A stretch of DNA of 64,000 bases from Nocardia carnea NBRC 14403. GTDB taxonomy: Bacteria > Actinomycetota > Actinomycetes > Mycobacteriales > Mycobacteriaceae. The translations under genes were made by a program, and so were the position numbers. Where the stretch lies: NCBI RefSeq assembly GCF_000308515.1, contig NZ_BAFV01000053.1, positions 62,001-126,000 of the forward strand, written 5' to 3'. Under the pieces are notes generated by a model. It searched no databases and was not told the origin of the DNA. It saw nothing but the letters and a program-made list of their open reading frames with translations. How positions within the stretch are numbered: position 1 is the first letter of the stretch; every line of letters starts with the position of its first letter. Positions 41,049-48,972 of the stretch are shown here, in pieces.

Positions 41049-41930
41049 GTGGTGTACACCGATATCCCGCTGACCGGGGACATTCTGGACGCCGTTGCCG
41101 CCGAGTGGGGCCACCGCGGAACCGGCGAACGACTGCACGGTGGCGAGGAATCCGCGGCCTACCGTCTCGGCGAGGTCGTCGTCCGTATCGGCTCGCCCGA
41201 CCGCGATCCCGCCGAGATCGAATGGTGCAACGGCGTCGCCGCGGCCGCGGCACGTTCGGTCCCCGAGGCCATCGCACCGCTACCCCGCGCCGATGGTTCC
41301 ACGGTCACCGTGGTGGCCGGCCGTCCGATCACGGTATGGCCGCTGGCCCGCGGACAGTGGGCCGACAGCGCGGACCCCACGCAGTTCGCCGAGGCCGCCG
41401 GTCTCCTTGCCCGGCTACATCGCGCCCTCGCCGCCTACCGGCCGCCGCCCCGGCCGGCGCGATCGTTTCTCGAGATCGGGCTCGACGGCGCACCGTCGGC
41501 GCACCTGCCCGATCCCGATCTCGACCGCTGGCTCGCCGAGTTCGCCCGAAGCGTCCGCCATCAGCCGCTGCACGGCGACTACTACGCGGGTAATCTCCTG
41601 TGCCACAACGGACATGTCACCACCGTGCTCGACTGGGACGAAGCCTTGATCGGCCCTCCTGAACTCGAACTCGCCTCGGCTGCATTGGAATTCACCGATG
41701 AAGTCCGCGGTGACCTAGCCGGCGTGCGCGCCTTTGTCGCCGCATATCACGCTGCGGGCGGCACGGCAGGTGAAATCGACGACCTCGCGGTCAGCCAGCT
41801 CATGCGGCATCGGCTACGCAGAGAGGCCGCCTACTTCGACATCGCTGTCGCGCGTGGAATCGAACACGACGACGACGATCACGAATACCATCGCCAACGA
41901 TTGGCTGCATTCCACCGCTTCAAACCCTGA
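41049..41930 (+). CDS. Aminoglycoside phosphotransferase-family enzyme
   Basis: A 293-residue protein-kinase-like small-molecule kinase. The catalytic loop is QPLHGDYYAGNLLCHNGH (H-G-D-x-x-x-x-N) and the metal-binding Asp is in TTVLDWDEALIGPPELEL. The nucleotide-binding N-lobe contains GGEESAAYRLGEVVVRIG. Family members phosphorylate aminoglycosides, homoserine, choline or other alcohols, so the antibiotic name is only a family label. The start is GTG 41049. Confidence 0.8.
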   Translation: MVYTDIPLTGDILDAVAAEWGHRGTGERLHGGEESAAYRLGEVVVRIGSPDRDPAEIEWCNGVAAAAARSVPEAIAPLPRADGSTVTVVAGRPITVWPLARGQWADSADPTQFAEAAGLLARLHRALAAYRPPPRPARSFLEIGLDGAPSAHLPDPDLDRWLAEFARSVRHQPLHGDYYAGNLLCHNGHVTTVLDWDEALIGPPELELASAALEFTDEVRGDLAGVRAFVAAYHAAGGTAGEIDDLAVSQLMRHRLRREAAYFDIAVARGIEHDDDDHEYHRQRLAAFHRFKP

Positions 41931-41938
41931 TCGGAAAC

Positions 41939-42826
41939 CTACCGGTTCGCCGCGAGCGCGGTAGCGATGATTTCCGCGCTGTCGGCGTGCAGGGCCTGAG
42001 CTGCGGTCTTACCGGTTTCCGCGAGGTAGGCGTCGACCAGCCTGTTGCCGGCGGAGTACCCGGCACCCGTCGGCAACCCGACCGGGGTCACGCCCAGATG
42101 TTCGGCGATGGTGTCGCCGTGGACCCAGGCCGTGAAGTTCTGCATGCCGGTGACATCCAGGCCGGTAACGACTTTCGCGAACGCCTCGTCGTCGTGCAAG
42201 GTGGGCACGCCCAGGCGGGCGTAGCCGAGATCGTCACCGTAGAGTTCGCGAGCGAACGCATCGGCCAACCCCTCACCCACCACATGCTCGCCGACAGTGA
42301 CCTTCATCGGGTCCCACACCACACCGCCGGGGCTGTAGCGCAGGTTGTGGTGGAGTTCGTGCACCGCGGTGCACTCCAGGCGTTCCAGGTTCTCCGGGTA
42401 GGGCCACAGTGTGATCGTGATGTAGCCGGAGATACCGCCGAAGCCGGTGAGGCCAAGACTCGGCACCATGAAATTGGTGTCGCCCGGGTCGCCGAGCACC
42501 AGGAGCACGGTGATGTCCGGGGCTTGGAATCCGGGTGTCGCGGCGAGCAGTACCGCCGCCGCGTCGTCGACCGCCCGCTGCATACGATTCCAGGCATCGG
42601 CCGCCGCGAGCGTTTCGAGGGCGTCGAGGCATCGTTGCTCGTCACGGTCGAGCGGAAACCCGGCCGACTGCCGGTGAAACGCCACCAGGTCGACCTCTCC
42701 CGGGAAGTACCGGTACATCCCGGTCGTCGGTTCGAGCATCGTCCGCAGCAGGTCTTCGCGATCGGCCGCCGGTGCTTGCAGGACCTTCTTCATTGCCGAG
42801 TAGGAATCGAGAACAGTGATAGTCAC
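41939..42826 (-). CDS. DUF2268 putative zinc-dependent peptidase
   Basis: A 295-residue soluble protein with the zinc-peptidase motif HELHHN (H-E-x-x-H) and the downstream EGLADAFARELYG segment that supplies a third ligand in DUF2268 proteins. The N-terminal half (DITVLLVLGDPGDTNFMVPS) is typical of the family. DUF2268 domains are often fused to a MerR/TipA-type DNA-binding domain. Here the regulator domain is absent, but a TipA-like dyad lies directly upstream. It is convergent with the phosphotransferase gene, with eight bases between stops. Confidence 0.8.
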   Translation of the reverse strand: MTITVLDSYSAMKKVLQAPAADREDLLRTMLEPTTGMYRYFPGEVDLVAFHRQSAGFPLDRDEQRCLDALETLAAADAWNRMQRAVDDAAAVLLAATPGFQAPDITVLLVLGDPGDTNFMVPSLGLTGFGGISGYITITLWPYPENLERLECTAVHELHHNLRYSPGGVVWDPMKVTVGEHVVGEGLADAFARELYGDDLGYARLGVPTLHDDEAFAKVVTGLDVTGMQNFTAWVHGDTIAEHLGVTPVGLPTGAGYSAGNRLVDAYLAETGKTAAQALHADSAEIIATALAANR

Positions 42827-42842
42827 CGAGCCGACGGTAAAC

Positions 42843-42859
42843 CCTCACGTAGCGTGAGG
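42843..42859. promoter_or_regulatory. TipA-like MerR dyad upstream of the DUF2268 gene
   Basis: CCTCACG-TAG-CGTGAGG, a perfect inverted repeat with 7-base arms, 16 bases before the start at 42826. It is nearly identical to the TipAL-type box (CCTCACGT...CGTGAGG), which suggests control by a MerR/TipA regulator located elsewhere. Confidence 0.6.
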
Positions 42860-42896
42860 CGCAAACCCGTATTCGGGGGCCGTGCGGTGATTCCAC

Positions 42897-42931
42897 CCCG
42901 TATTCACCGCATATTCTGCGGTGAATACGGG
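42897..42931. repeat. Perfect 15-base-arm hairpin upstream of the AbiE operon
   Basis: CCCGTATTCACCGCA and TGCGGTGAATACGGG flank a 5-base loop. The inner part (TCACCGCA, 5-base loop, TGCGGTGA) recurs in the hairpin at 44459-44483 on the far side of the operon. There is no T-run, and it lies between divergent genes, so it is not an ordinary terminator. Confidence 0.65.
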
Positions 42932-42968
42932 ACAGCAACTAAACATCGCAAGCCGGGGCGCCGCACAG

Positions 42969-43007
42969 ATATGCAGGACGTAGGCTTTTAGCCTACGTAG
43001 TGCATAC
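42969..43007. promoter_or_regulatory. Long inverted repeat at the AbiE promoter
   Basis: ATATGCAGGACGTAGGCT and AGCCTACGTAGTGCATAC (18-base arms, three mismatches) flank a 3-base loop; the inner nine bases are perfect. It lies 24 bases before abiEi. AbiEi-type antitoxins autoregulate by binding inverted repeats in their promoter, so this is the likely operator. A close relative lies at 44522-44562. Confidence 0.7.
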
Positions 43008-43030
43008 TTGGGGATAGGAGGTAGGTGGAT

Positions 43031-43675
43031 ATGGCCACGAAGCACACCACACCGGTTCCGAGCGCACTGTGGCGTCGCCCCCTGCGCACCCTCCGCCCAC
43101 AGGATGCAGCGGCGACCTACGCACACCCCCGGCCGGAGCTCGCACGACTCGTGGACAGCGGCGTACTACACCGGGTGGCCCGCGGCTTCTACACAGTCGT
43201 ACCGCCGGATCAGGTCGGTCGTTCGTGGATTCCCGGCCTCGAAGCCACCGCGGCCGGTATCGCGGCCTCGGTCTACGGTGCTGATCAGGCCGTACTGATG
43301 GGAATCAGCGCGGCCCGGGCTTTGGGAGCGATACCCCGCGCGTTGGCGACCGCGATTGTTGCGGTTCCCGAGCAGCACCGCCCCATCGCCCTGATCGACC
43401 GTCCCGCAATTGTCAGATTCGTTCGCCGCAACACCGATTCGCTCGACGCCGAGCGAATCGAGACATCGCTCGGTCCGGCACTGGCCACAACTCCCGAGCA
43501 GACAGTGCTCGATTTGGCGCACCGCCCACAACTAGGCAACGCCGAGAAGGAAGTACGCAGCGCGATAGCTGTGCTCTACCGTCGCTGCGATCCTCGACGG
43601 CTCACGGAACTCGCCGCAGAACAACGACGTATCGCGGCCCTTCGCCGCGCCGAAGCCTGGACGGGTGCACCGTAG
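43031..43675 (+). CDS. abiEi: AbiEi-like antitoxin / transcriptional repressor
   Basis: A 214-residue protein starting MATKHTTPVPSALWRRPLRT. The N-terminal 80 residues form a winged-helix DNA-binding part (LARLVDSGVLHRVARGFYTV), and the rest has the AbiEi C-terminal pattern GISAARALGAIPRALATAIV and TTPEQTVLDLAHRP. ATG 43031 has GGAGG nine bases upstream; an in-frame GTG at 43025 is too close. AbiEi antitoxins repress their own operon and counteract AbiEii without direct binding (type IV). It overlaps the toxin start by one base. Confidence 0.85.
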   Translation: MATKHTTPVPSALWRRPLRTLRPQDAAATYAHPRPELARLVDSGVLHRVARGFYTVVPPDQVGRSWIPGLEATAAGIAASVYGADQAVLMGISAARALGAIPRALATAIVAVPEQHRPIALIDRPAIVRFVRRNTDSLDAERIETSLGPALATTPEQTVLDLAHRPQLGNAEKEVRSAIAVLYRRCDPRRLTELAAEQRRIAALRRAEAWTGAP

Positions 43676-44430
43676 TGGACCTGGACGAACGCGACGCTGT
43701 CGCCACTCGGTTCGGCGTGTCCACCGAGCAGGTCGACCGGGACCACCTCATCTCACACCTCCTCGGATCGATCAGCAGCCACTTTGCCGATCGCCTTCAC
43801 TTCATAGGCGGCACGGCACTCTCCCGAACCCACCTCAGCGATGGTCGGCTCAGCGAGGATATCGACCTGGTCGCGATCGGTAATCGCACCGCGCTCGCGC
43901 ACGAACTCGATACCACACTGCCGCGTGCCGTTGCGCGCAGTCACGGCAGGCTCGAATGGGCACCCGCACTTGCCGAAGTCACAAACACCTCGGCCGCCGT
44001 TCTCCGTTCAGCAGCAGGACTGTCGGTCAAGATCCAACTGCTTTCATCACGCGACAGAACTGTGTGGCCGGCGGAAGCCCGAGAGCTCGAACAGCGGTAC
44101 AGCGACTGTCCACCGGCGCGGCTGCTGGTGCCCACACTGCCGGCATTCGCGGCCGCGAAAACAGCAACATGGCACGACAGGCGAGCATCGCGCGACCTCT
44201 GGGATCTCTGGGCATTGAGCACGATCGGCGGCATCGATAGCACTGCCGGAGAACTCTATCGACGGCTCGGACCTACCAACCGGCTTCCGGGGCCACATCT
44301 TTTCGATCGGCCACCACATGCGGACGACTGGACTTCGCAACTTGCCGGGCAAACCCGCCTCACCCTCACCGCCGACAGGGCACTGAAGGTCGTCCGAGAG
44401 GCCTGGGCGGCGGTCTCACAGAGCGGATAA
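43675..44430 (+). CDS. abiEii: AbiEii-like nucleotidyltransferase toxin
   Basis: A 251-residue nucleotidyltransferase with the DUF1814 motifs: I, GGTALSRTHLS; II, RLSEDIDLVAIG (metal-binding Asp pair); III, a Lys in SVKIQLLS; and IV, K-x-x-x-x-x-x-R-x-x-x-x-D (AAKTATWHDRRASRDLWDLW). AbiEii toxins, such as MenT relatives, transfer nucleotides to tRNA or other targets, causing growth arrest that blocks phage. The GTG start at 43675 overlaps the antitoxin stop, so translation is coupled. It is followed by a hairpin terminator. Confidence 0.87.
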   Translation: MDLDERDAVATRFGVSTEQVDRDHLISHLLGSISSHFADRLHFIGGTALSRTHLSDGRLSEDIDLVAIGNRTALAHELDTTLPRAVARSHGRLEWAPALAEVTNTSAAVLRSAAGLSVKIQLLSSRDRTVWPAEARELEQRYSDCPPARLLVPTLPAFAAAKTATWHDRRASRDLWDLWALSTIGGIDSTAGELYRRLGPTNRLPGPHLFDRPPHADDWTSQLAGQTRLTLTADRALKVVREAWAAVSQSG

Positions 44431-44458
44431 GCGCCGGGTCTCAGGTGATCGAGGCTGC

Positions 44459-44483
44459 AATCACCGCAGGCACTGCGGTGATT
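44459..44483. terminator. Hairpin after the AbiE operon
   Basis: AATCACCGCA and TGCGGTGATT flank a 5-base loop, and the 3' arm runs into TTTTC. This is a likely terminator of the plus-strand operon. Its core matches the hairpin at 42897-42931. Confidence 0.6.
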
Positions 44484-44521
44484 TTCGGGCCGCTCGCACT
44501 CGGAGCGCGGGATCGTCGGCC

Positions 44522-44562
44522 ACTATGCATTACGTAGGGTTAGACCCTACGTAATGCATAGT
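44522..44562. repeat. Perfect 19-base-arm inverted repeat downstream of AbiE
   Basis: ACTATGCATTACGTAGGGT and ACCCTACGTAATGCATAGT flank a 3-base loop (TAG). The arms match the operator-like repeat at 42969-43007 (TATGCA, two variable bases, ACGTAGG). It ends seven bases before the mgtE stop at 44569, so it could also end mgtE transcription or bind AbiEi. Confidence 0.7.
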
Positions 44563-44568
44563 CACTGC

Positions 44569-45933
44569 TCAGATCCCCAGGACCAATTTCGCCGTGGTGA
44601 AGTAGATGATCAGCCCGGTGGCGTCCACCAGGGTGGTGACCATCGGTGCCGACACCACCGCCGGGTCGATCCGCAACCGCTTGGCCAGCAGCGGCATGGT
44701 GCCGCCGATGGTGGCGGCCCAAGCGCAGATCAGGACCAGCGTGATCCCGACGACCACCGCGACCTTCGGGCCCACGAACAGGCCCCCGATCACCAGGCCG
44801 ACGACGGACAGCATCCCGCCCAGCACCAGACCGACCCGGCATTCACGCCAGATCACCTTGAAAAGATCACCGCCGCGGACCTCCCCCACCGCGACCGCGC
44901 GCACACAGGCGGTGGCGGCCTGGGCGCCCGCGTTACCGCCGGCACCGATCAGCAGCGGAATGAACAGCGCCAGCTGGGCCGCCTGTTCCAGGGTGGTCTC
45001 GAAGAAACCGGTCACGCTGACCGTGAGGGTCGCGGCGACCAGCAGCAGCATCAACCACAGCGCGCGGTAGCGGGCGAGCTGGAAAACGCCCGCCGCCATG
45101 TAATGGCCCTCCCACGGCGCCGAACCCGCCTGCTTGGCGACATCCTCGCTGTCGGCGGCTTCGATCACCTCGACGGCGTCGTCGATGGTGAGCAACCCCA
45201 CCAGCCGGTCCTCGCTGTCGACGACCGGCAGGTTGATGTCGTTGGTTTCGCGCATCAGGCGCGCAGCTTTTTCTGCCGAATCGGTGGCACGGACGAACGC
45301 AGGTTCGGTGACCACCAGATCCGCGACCATCGTGTCGGGGCCGGTGAGCACCAGTTCCCGCAGTTCGACGATGCCCTGCAGGCGGCGACCGGAATCGACC
45401 ACGGGCAGGGTGTATACGGTTTCGGCGTTCTCGCCTTTGACCCGCACGATCCGCAACGCATCGGCGACGGAGAGGGTACCCGGGATCGCCACGACCTCGG
45501 GCGACATGTACCGCCCGACCGACCCCTCCGGATAGCCCAGCAGCGCGGCGGTCATCCGCCGGTCCCGGGGGCTCAGTCCGGCCAGCACCTTCTTCGCCAC
45601 CTTGGCGGGGGCTTCGCGGAGCATGCGGGCACGATCGTCGGGCGCCATGCCCTCGACGAGTTCGCGGAAGGTCTGATCGCGCAGGCCCTGCAGGATCTGC
45701 TGCTGATCGACGGGTTCGAGTTCTTCGAACACCGCCAGCGCCAGATCCTTGTCGAGCAGGCGGAATGCCACGCCGGCCTCGACCGCGTCCATGCGCGCGA
45801 GCTCGTCGGCGATGACATGCGGCGGATGATTGTCCAGCCAGTGCAGCGCGGCGTCGACGCGATGGCTTTCGACCACGTTCTGGAGGGATTCCGACAGCGT
45901 CGTCGGCGCTTCGATGAGTTCGATCTGCGACAT
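44569..45933 (-). CDS. mgtE: Magnesium transporter MgtE
   Basis: A 454-residue channel-type magnesium transporter in the family's full domain order: MgtE N-domain (residues 15-125, DELARMDAVEAGVAFRLLDK), two CBS domains (130-255, IPGTLSVADALRIVR and LPVVDSEDRLVGLLTIDD), plug helix and five transmembrane helices (285-454), including ALFIPLLIGAGGNAGAQAAT, the conserved G-G-N-x-G-x-Q-x-x-T pore segment. The CBS and N domains sense cytoplasmic magnesium and close the pore. A short leader peptide gene precedes it, so expression may also be controlled by attenuation. Confidence 0.93.
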   Translation of the reverse strand: MSQIELIEAPTTLSESLQNVVESHRVDAALHWLDNHPPHVIADELARMDAVEAGVAFRLLDKDLALAVFEELEPVDQQQILQGLRDQTFRELVEGMAPDDRARMLREAPAKVAKKVLAGLSPRDRRMTAALLGYPEGSVGRYMSPEVVAIPGTLSVADALRIVRVKGENAETVYTLPVVDSGRRLQGIVELRELVLTGPDTMVADLVVTEPAFVRATDSAEKAARLMRETNDINLPVVDSEDRLVGLLTIDDAVEVIEAADSEDVAKQAGSAPWEGHYMAAGVFQLARYRALWLMLLLVAATLTVSVTGFFETTLEQAAQLALFIPLLIGAGGNAGAQAATACVRAVAVGEVRGGDLFKVIWRECRVGLVLGGMLSVVGLVIGGLFVGPKVAVVVGITLVLICAWAATIGGTMPLLAKRLRIDPAVVSAPMVTTLVDATGLIIYFTTAKLVLGI

Positions 45934-46025
45934 GAGAAGTCCTCGGCACAGCGTTGATTTGCGAGTGATTCGAAAGAAGTCACACCGCGAGGCGCCGAAC
46001 CGGGCCGCTCCGCCGGCAGAGATCG

Positions 46026-46085
46026 CTAGCGGAAACGCGGGAGGACGGCGCCGCGCGGCCTTCGACTGGGAGGTTCGCTGCGCAT
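46026..46085 (-). CDS. Proline/arginine-rich leader peptide upstream of mgtE
   Basis: A 19-residue reading frame, MRSEPPSRRPRGAVLPRFR, with an exceptionally strong ribosome site (AAGGAGGTGG) before its ATG. It ends 92 bases upstream of mgtE on the same strand. Short acidic/proline-rich leaders such as MgtL of enteric bacteria, which precede magnesium transporters, sense magnesium through ribosome stalling or destabilisation. The GC-rich segment between the two genes can form stem-loops. The similarity to MgtL is in composition and position, not demonstrated homology. Confidence 0.6.
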   Translation of the reverse strand: MRSEPPSRRPRGAVLPRFR

Positions 46086-46257
46086 TGCAACACCACCTCC
46101 TTCTCGGTCACCGCCGCGCGCCGGAGCACGCCGCTCATCCGGATCAATACTCGATGAATGCGAACGCATCCTTGTGCAGGATACATCCCCGGGCCGGGAT
46201 AATGGCATCGCAACGTTCGTCACACGGCGTTTCACACTCCCGGGCGTGTCTGCCGGG

Positions 46258-46776
46258 TCACCGGCCCGGCCCGGGCGCGAGGGTCGCCGCGATCGCCTGT
46301 TCGGCTTCCGGCCAGGTGCGGGTGTGGTTCACCCAGTCCGGGACCGGCGCGCTGCGAACCCCGAAGAGGAAGAGGTGCGGCACCAGGTCGCGCAGCACCT
46401 CGTGCACCTCGAGCCGGTCGTCGATCATATGGGTGATGCCCAGGCCGGCGCAGTGCACCGCCTTGTCGGCACGCCGACGGCAGAACCGCACATTCAGACG
46501 GGGCACACCGGTCTGCGCGTAGAAGTCGTGGTGGTCGAGCCACTGCCGCGTCCGCGCCTGCACCCGAGGCCCACATTTGGAAATCACCCACGCGCGTCCC
46601 TCGAACCGGCTCACCAGACGGTTCAGCACCTCGAAGGCGTTATCGGTGGGCGGCGTACGCATCGCTTCCTCGTGACCGCCCGAGAGAAAGACGGTATCCG
46701 CGCCGCCGTCGGGTAACGCGGCCCCCTGTATCACTCGGCCGAAATCAATTCCGAGTCTCGCTTCGCCTGTATTCAT
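46258..46776 (-). CDS. HAD-like hydrolase domain protein
   Basis: A 172-residue protein. The N-terminal LGIDFGRVIQG supplies a HAD-type nucleophile Asp, but the second Asp of the D-x-D motif is Gly. WVISKCGPRVQARTRQWLDH covers the motif II region (Ser in VISK), and THMIDDRLEVHEVL covers motif IV (DD). The missing general acid/base resembles phosphonatase-like or nonphosphatase members, or an inactive protein. It is upstream of the mgtE leader on the same strand, separated by 172 bases. The substrate is unknown. Confidence 0.7.
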   Translation of the reverse strand: MNTGEARLGIDFGRVIQGAALPDGGADTVFLSGGHEEAMRTPPTDNAFEVLNRLVSRFEGRAWVISKCGPRVQARTRQWLDHHDFYAQTGVPRLNVRFCRRRADKAVHCAGLGITHMIDDRLEVHEVLRDLVPHLFLFGVRSAPVPDWVNHTRTWPEAEQAIAATLAPGPGR

Positions 46777-46992
46777 TTCCGGTCCATTGTCCGCCGGACA
46801 GCCGAGGCCGGCGAATTCTTTTCGCGGCGTGGTTACTCAGCAGATCAGCACCTGCCGTCGAATCGGCGCGGGCCCGGTGACAGCATCGCCGTGGACGACC
46901 GGTGCCCTACTGGATCGCGTCCCGGGGGTGTCCGAGTTATTCTGACCGCGCCGCGACGAAACTTGTCCGGCTCGAACACCACTGGGGGGATC

Positions 46993-47976
46993 ATGTTCCG
47001 ACGTCTCGTCGCGCTGTGCCTGCTGTCGGTTGGTCTTGCCGCATGTGGAGACAGTCCGGCCGACCTCACCGCAGGCCAGGCCGAGGGCACCTGGGACTAC
47101 TGGGTCACCGAACCCGCCACCGACGCCGACAGGCTGGAGCTGTTGCGGCGGACGCGAAATATCGATCCGTGCGCACTGATGCCGCGCGAGGCGCTGGCCG
47201 AGTACGGCACGGTGCTGCGGATGTTCACGACCTCGCCCGGCTCGTGTACGGCGACGCTGAACTCCGAGGAAAAACGTGAGCAAACAGAATTCGACCTCTC
47301 TGTCTCGGTCCGCAATCCCGGTGTCCCGTCTCATGCCCCGGAGGCCTCGGTCCGGATGGTCGACGGCGCGGAGGTCACCAGCGTCCGCGATCTCGATCAC
47401 CTCGACGACAGGTTCGAAGACCAGATACTGCATCGAAGCTGCACGGTGACCGCCGGATTCCCTTCGCAGGTGTCACTCATGCTGTTCAGCTCGAACCCGC
47501 TGGGCACCGAACCCTGTCCCATCGCGGAGAATGTGATCGACACGGCGCTGGGCGAATTCGGGAAAGAACCGGTTCGGGGATCCTCACCCGATACCGCACG
47601 CACGGTAGTCGACGGGATCGATCCATGCGCCGCGGCCGCCGCGCTGGGAGTTACCGTACCGGCTGCCCAGCAGTCGGACTGGTCCTGCGAATTCACTTAC
47701 CGCGACGACGAGATCTCGGTGTGGTATGGGTACGACTGGCAGTCGCTGACCCCCGACGCGCCGCTGTTCACCGTAGGGCCCCATCCGGTGCACCGGGTCG
47801 ACGAGCCCGGCGACGACTTCGTGAGCCGCTACGGCCGCATCGGGCCGCCGCTCGAAACCGCCGAGGAAATCGGAAACATGGGGCCCCGCCTGCCCACCGT
47901 GAACGTGATGGGCAAGGACGCCGACGCAGTCGAAGACGTTGTCCGCCAGGCACTGTTGCTGGTCCCGGCGCGGTAG
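46993..47976 (+). CDS. Lipoprotein, copy 1 of a tandem family
   Basis: A 327-residue lipoprotein: MFRRLVALCLLSVGLAAC ends in lipobox LAAC. Two similar halves each contain an I-D-P-C-A motif (RNIDPCALMPREALAEYG and DGIDPCAAAAALGVTV), with six further cysteines likely forming disulfides, reminiscent of DUF3558-type domains. The start is ATG 46993 with GGGGGGA upstream. The 45 bases before it are repeated almost exactly before copy 3, showing tandem duplication. Copies 2 and 3 follow at 48019 and 48973. Function is unknown; location is the outer face of the cytoplasmic membrane. Confidence 0.82.
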   Translation: MFRRLVALCLLSVGLAACGDSPADLTAGQAEGTWDYWVTEPATDADRLELLRRTRNIDPCALMPREALAEYGTVLRMFTTSPGSCTATLNSEEKREQTEFDLSVSVRNPGVPSHAPEASVRMVDGAEVTSVRDLDHLDDRFEDQILHRSCTVTAGFPSQVSLMLFSSNPLGTEPCPIAENVIDTALGEFGKEPVRGSSPDTARTVVDGIDPCAAAAALGVTVPAAQQSDWSCEFTYRDDEISVWYGYDWQSLTPDAPLFTVGPHPVHRVDEPGDDFVSRYGRIGPPLETAEEIGNMGPRLPTVNVMGKDADAVEDVVRQALLLVPAR

Positions 47977-48018
47977 AAAGGGCGGTCGATAAGCAGTTCT
48001 GGCCACCGGGGAGCTGAC

Positions 48019-48939
48019 ATGTTCCGGCGTCTCACAGTGCTCTGCCTACTGCTCGCATGCCTCACACCGTGCACGACCGGAACCACCGGACGGTCACCAG
48101 CCGGTGATGCGTACTGGCTGCCCGAATCGGCTACCAACGCCGACCGCATGGACCTCCTGCGCAGGGCCCGCGGTGTCGACCCCTGCGCTCTCCTGCCACG
48201 GGAATCGCTCGGCGAATACGGCGAAGTACTCCGGGTCTACAATCCCGGGCCCAGCGCATGCACGGCGGAAATCGCCTCGGCGAAGGCCGGCGGCCGGATC
48301 CGGTTGGATCTGGAAGTCGCTGTCCGGTGGGCGGGTGTCCCAGAGCCCGAGGAGAAACCGAGCCGAGTGATCGAGGGTGCCCGAGTCACCTCCGACGGCG
48401 ATTCCGTCCTCGAGACGGATGAGGGCCGCAGTCAGGATCGCCGGTGCTCGGTGGCTGCGGTGTTTCCCTCCCTGGCCACCCTCGCCGTCAATACCTCGAG
48501 CCCGGCCGGCACCGAAGCCTGCCCGATCGGTGAGCAGGTTATGACGAACGCGCTGCACGAATGGATCAACCAGCCGGCCCAGGGCTCATCGCCGGATACC
48601 GTGCTCACGCTGGTCAACGATATCGATCCCTGCGCCACGGCCACCGCGCTCGGTGTCACTGTATCCGCCGCCGAACAGAGCATGTGGTCCTGCATTTTCA
48701 CCTACAACGGCCACCTGGTGTCTTTGCATTACGCCTACGCCAGGAAGCTATCGACCCCACAGCCGCCGGATTTCGGCGTAGGCCCCTACGAGGTGTACCG
48801 CTCCGATGTCATCGACAGCGAACGGACATTCTTCAGCAGCACGATCGGGCCGCCGATGGAGACCGCCGAAATCCCCGGACAACGATCGGCGAATCACCTT
48901 CCCGCTCTGGCCGGCGGTATTCTGGCCGCGCCGCGATGA
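48019..48939 (+). CDS. Lipoprotein, copy 2, with altered C-terminus
   Basis: A 306-residue paralogue of the gene at 46993 (ARGVDPCALLPRESLGEYGE and NDIDPCATATALGVTVSAAE). The signal MFRRLTVLCLLLACLTPC has a less typical lipobox (LTPC). It matches copy 1 up to IGPPMETAEIPG, then departs: the last residues (GGILAAPR) are encoded by the copied upstream region of copy 3. About 30 C-terminal residues present in copy 1 have therefore been replaced, which records the duplication junction. It may still be functional. Confidence 0.78.
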   Translation: MFRRLTVLCLLLACLTPCTTGTTGRSPAGDAYWLPESATNADRMDLLRRARGVDPCALLPRESLGEYGEVLRVYNPGPSACTAEIASAKAGGRIRLDLEVAVRWAGVPEPEEKPSRVIEGARVTSDGDSVLETDEGRSQDRRCSVAAVFPSLATLAVNTSSPAGTEACPIGEQVMTNALHEWINQPAQGSSPDTVLTLVNDIDPCATATALGVTVSAAEQSMWSCIFTYNGHLVSLHYAYARKLSTPQPPDFGVGPYEVYRSDVIDSERTFFSSTIGPPMETAEIPGQRSANHLPALAGGILAAPR

Positions 48940-48972
48940 CGTTTTCCGGCTCGAACACCACTTGGGGGAAAT

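Noticed and set aside
44522..44562. Insertion-sequence terminal repeats around AbiE
   Set aside because: There is no transposase and no target-site duplication that I can see, and the upstream copy lies where an AbiEi operator should be; mobility remains a possibility only.
45934..46250. M-box (magnesium) riboswitch upstream of mgtE
   Set aside because: I looked for the conserved M-box core (GTTAGGTGAGGCTCC-like) on the minus strand and did not find it; the leader peptide explains the region better.
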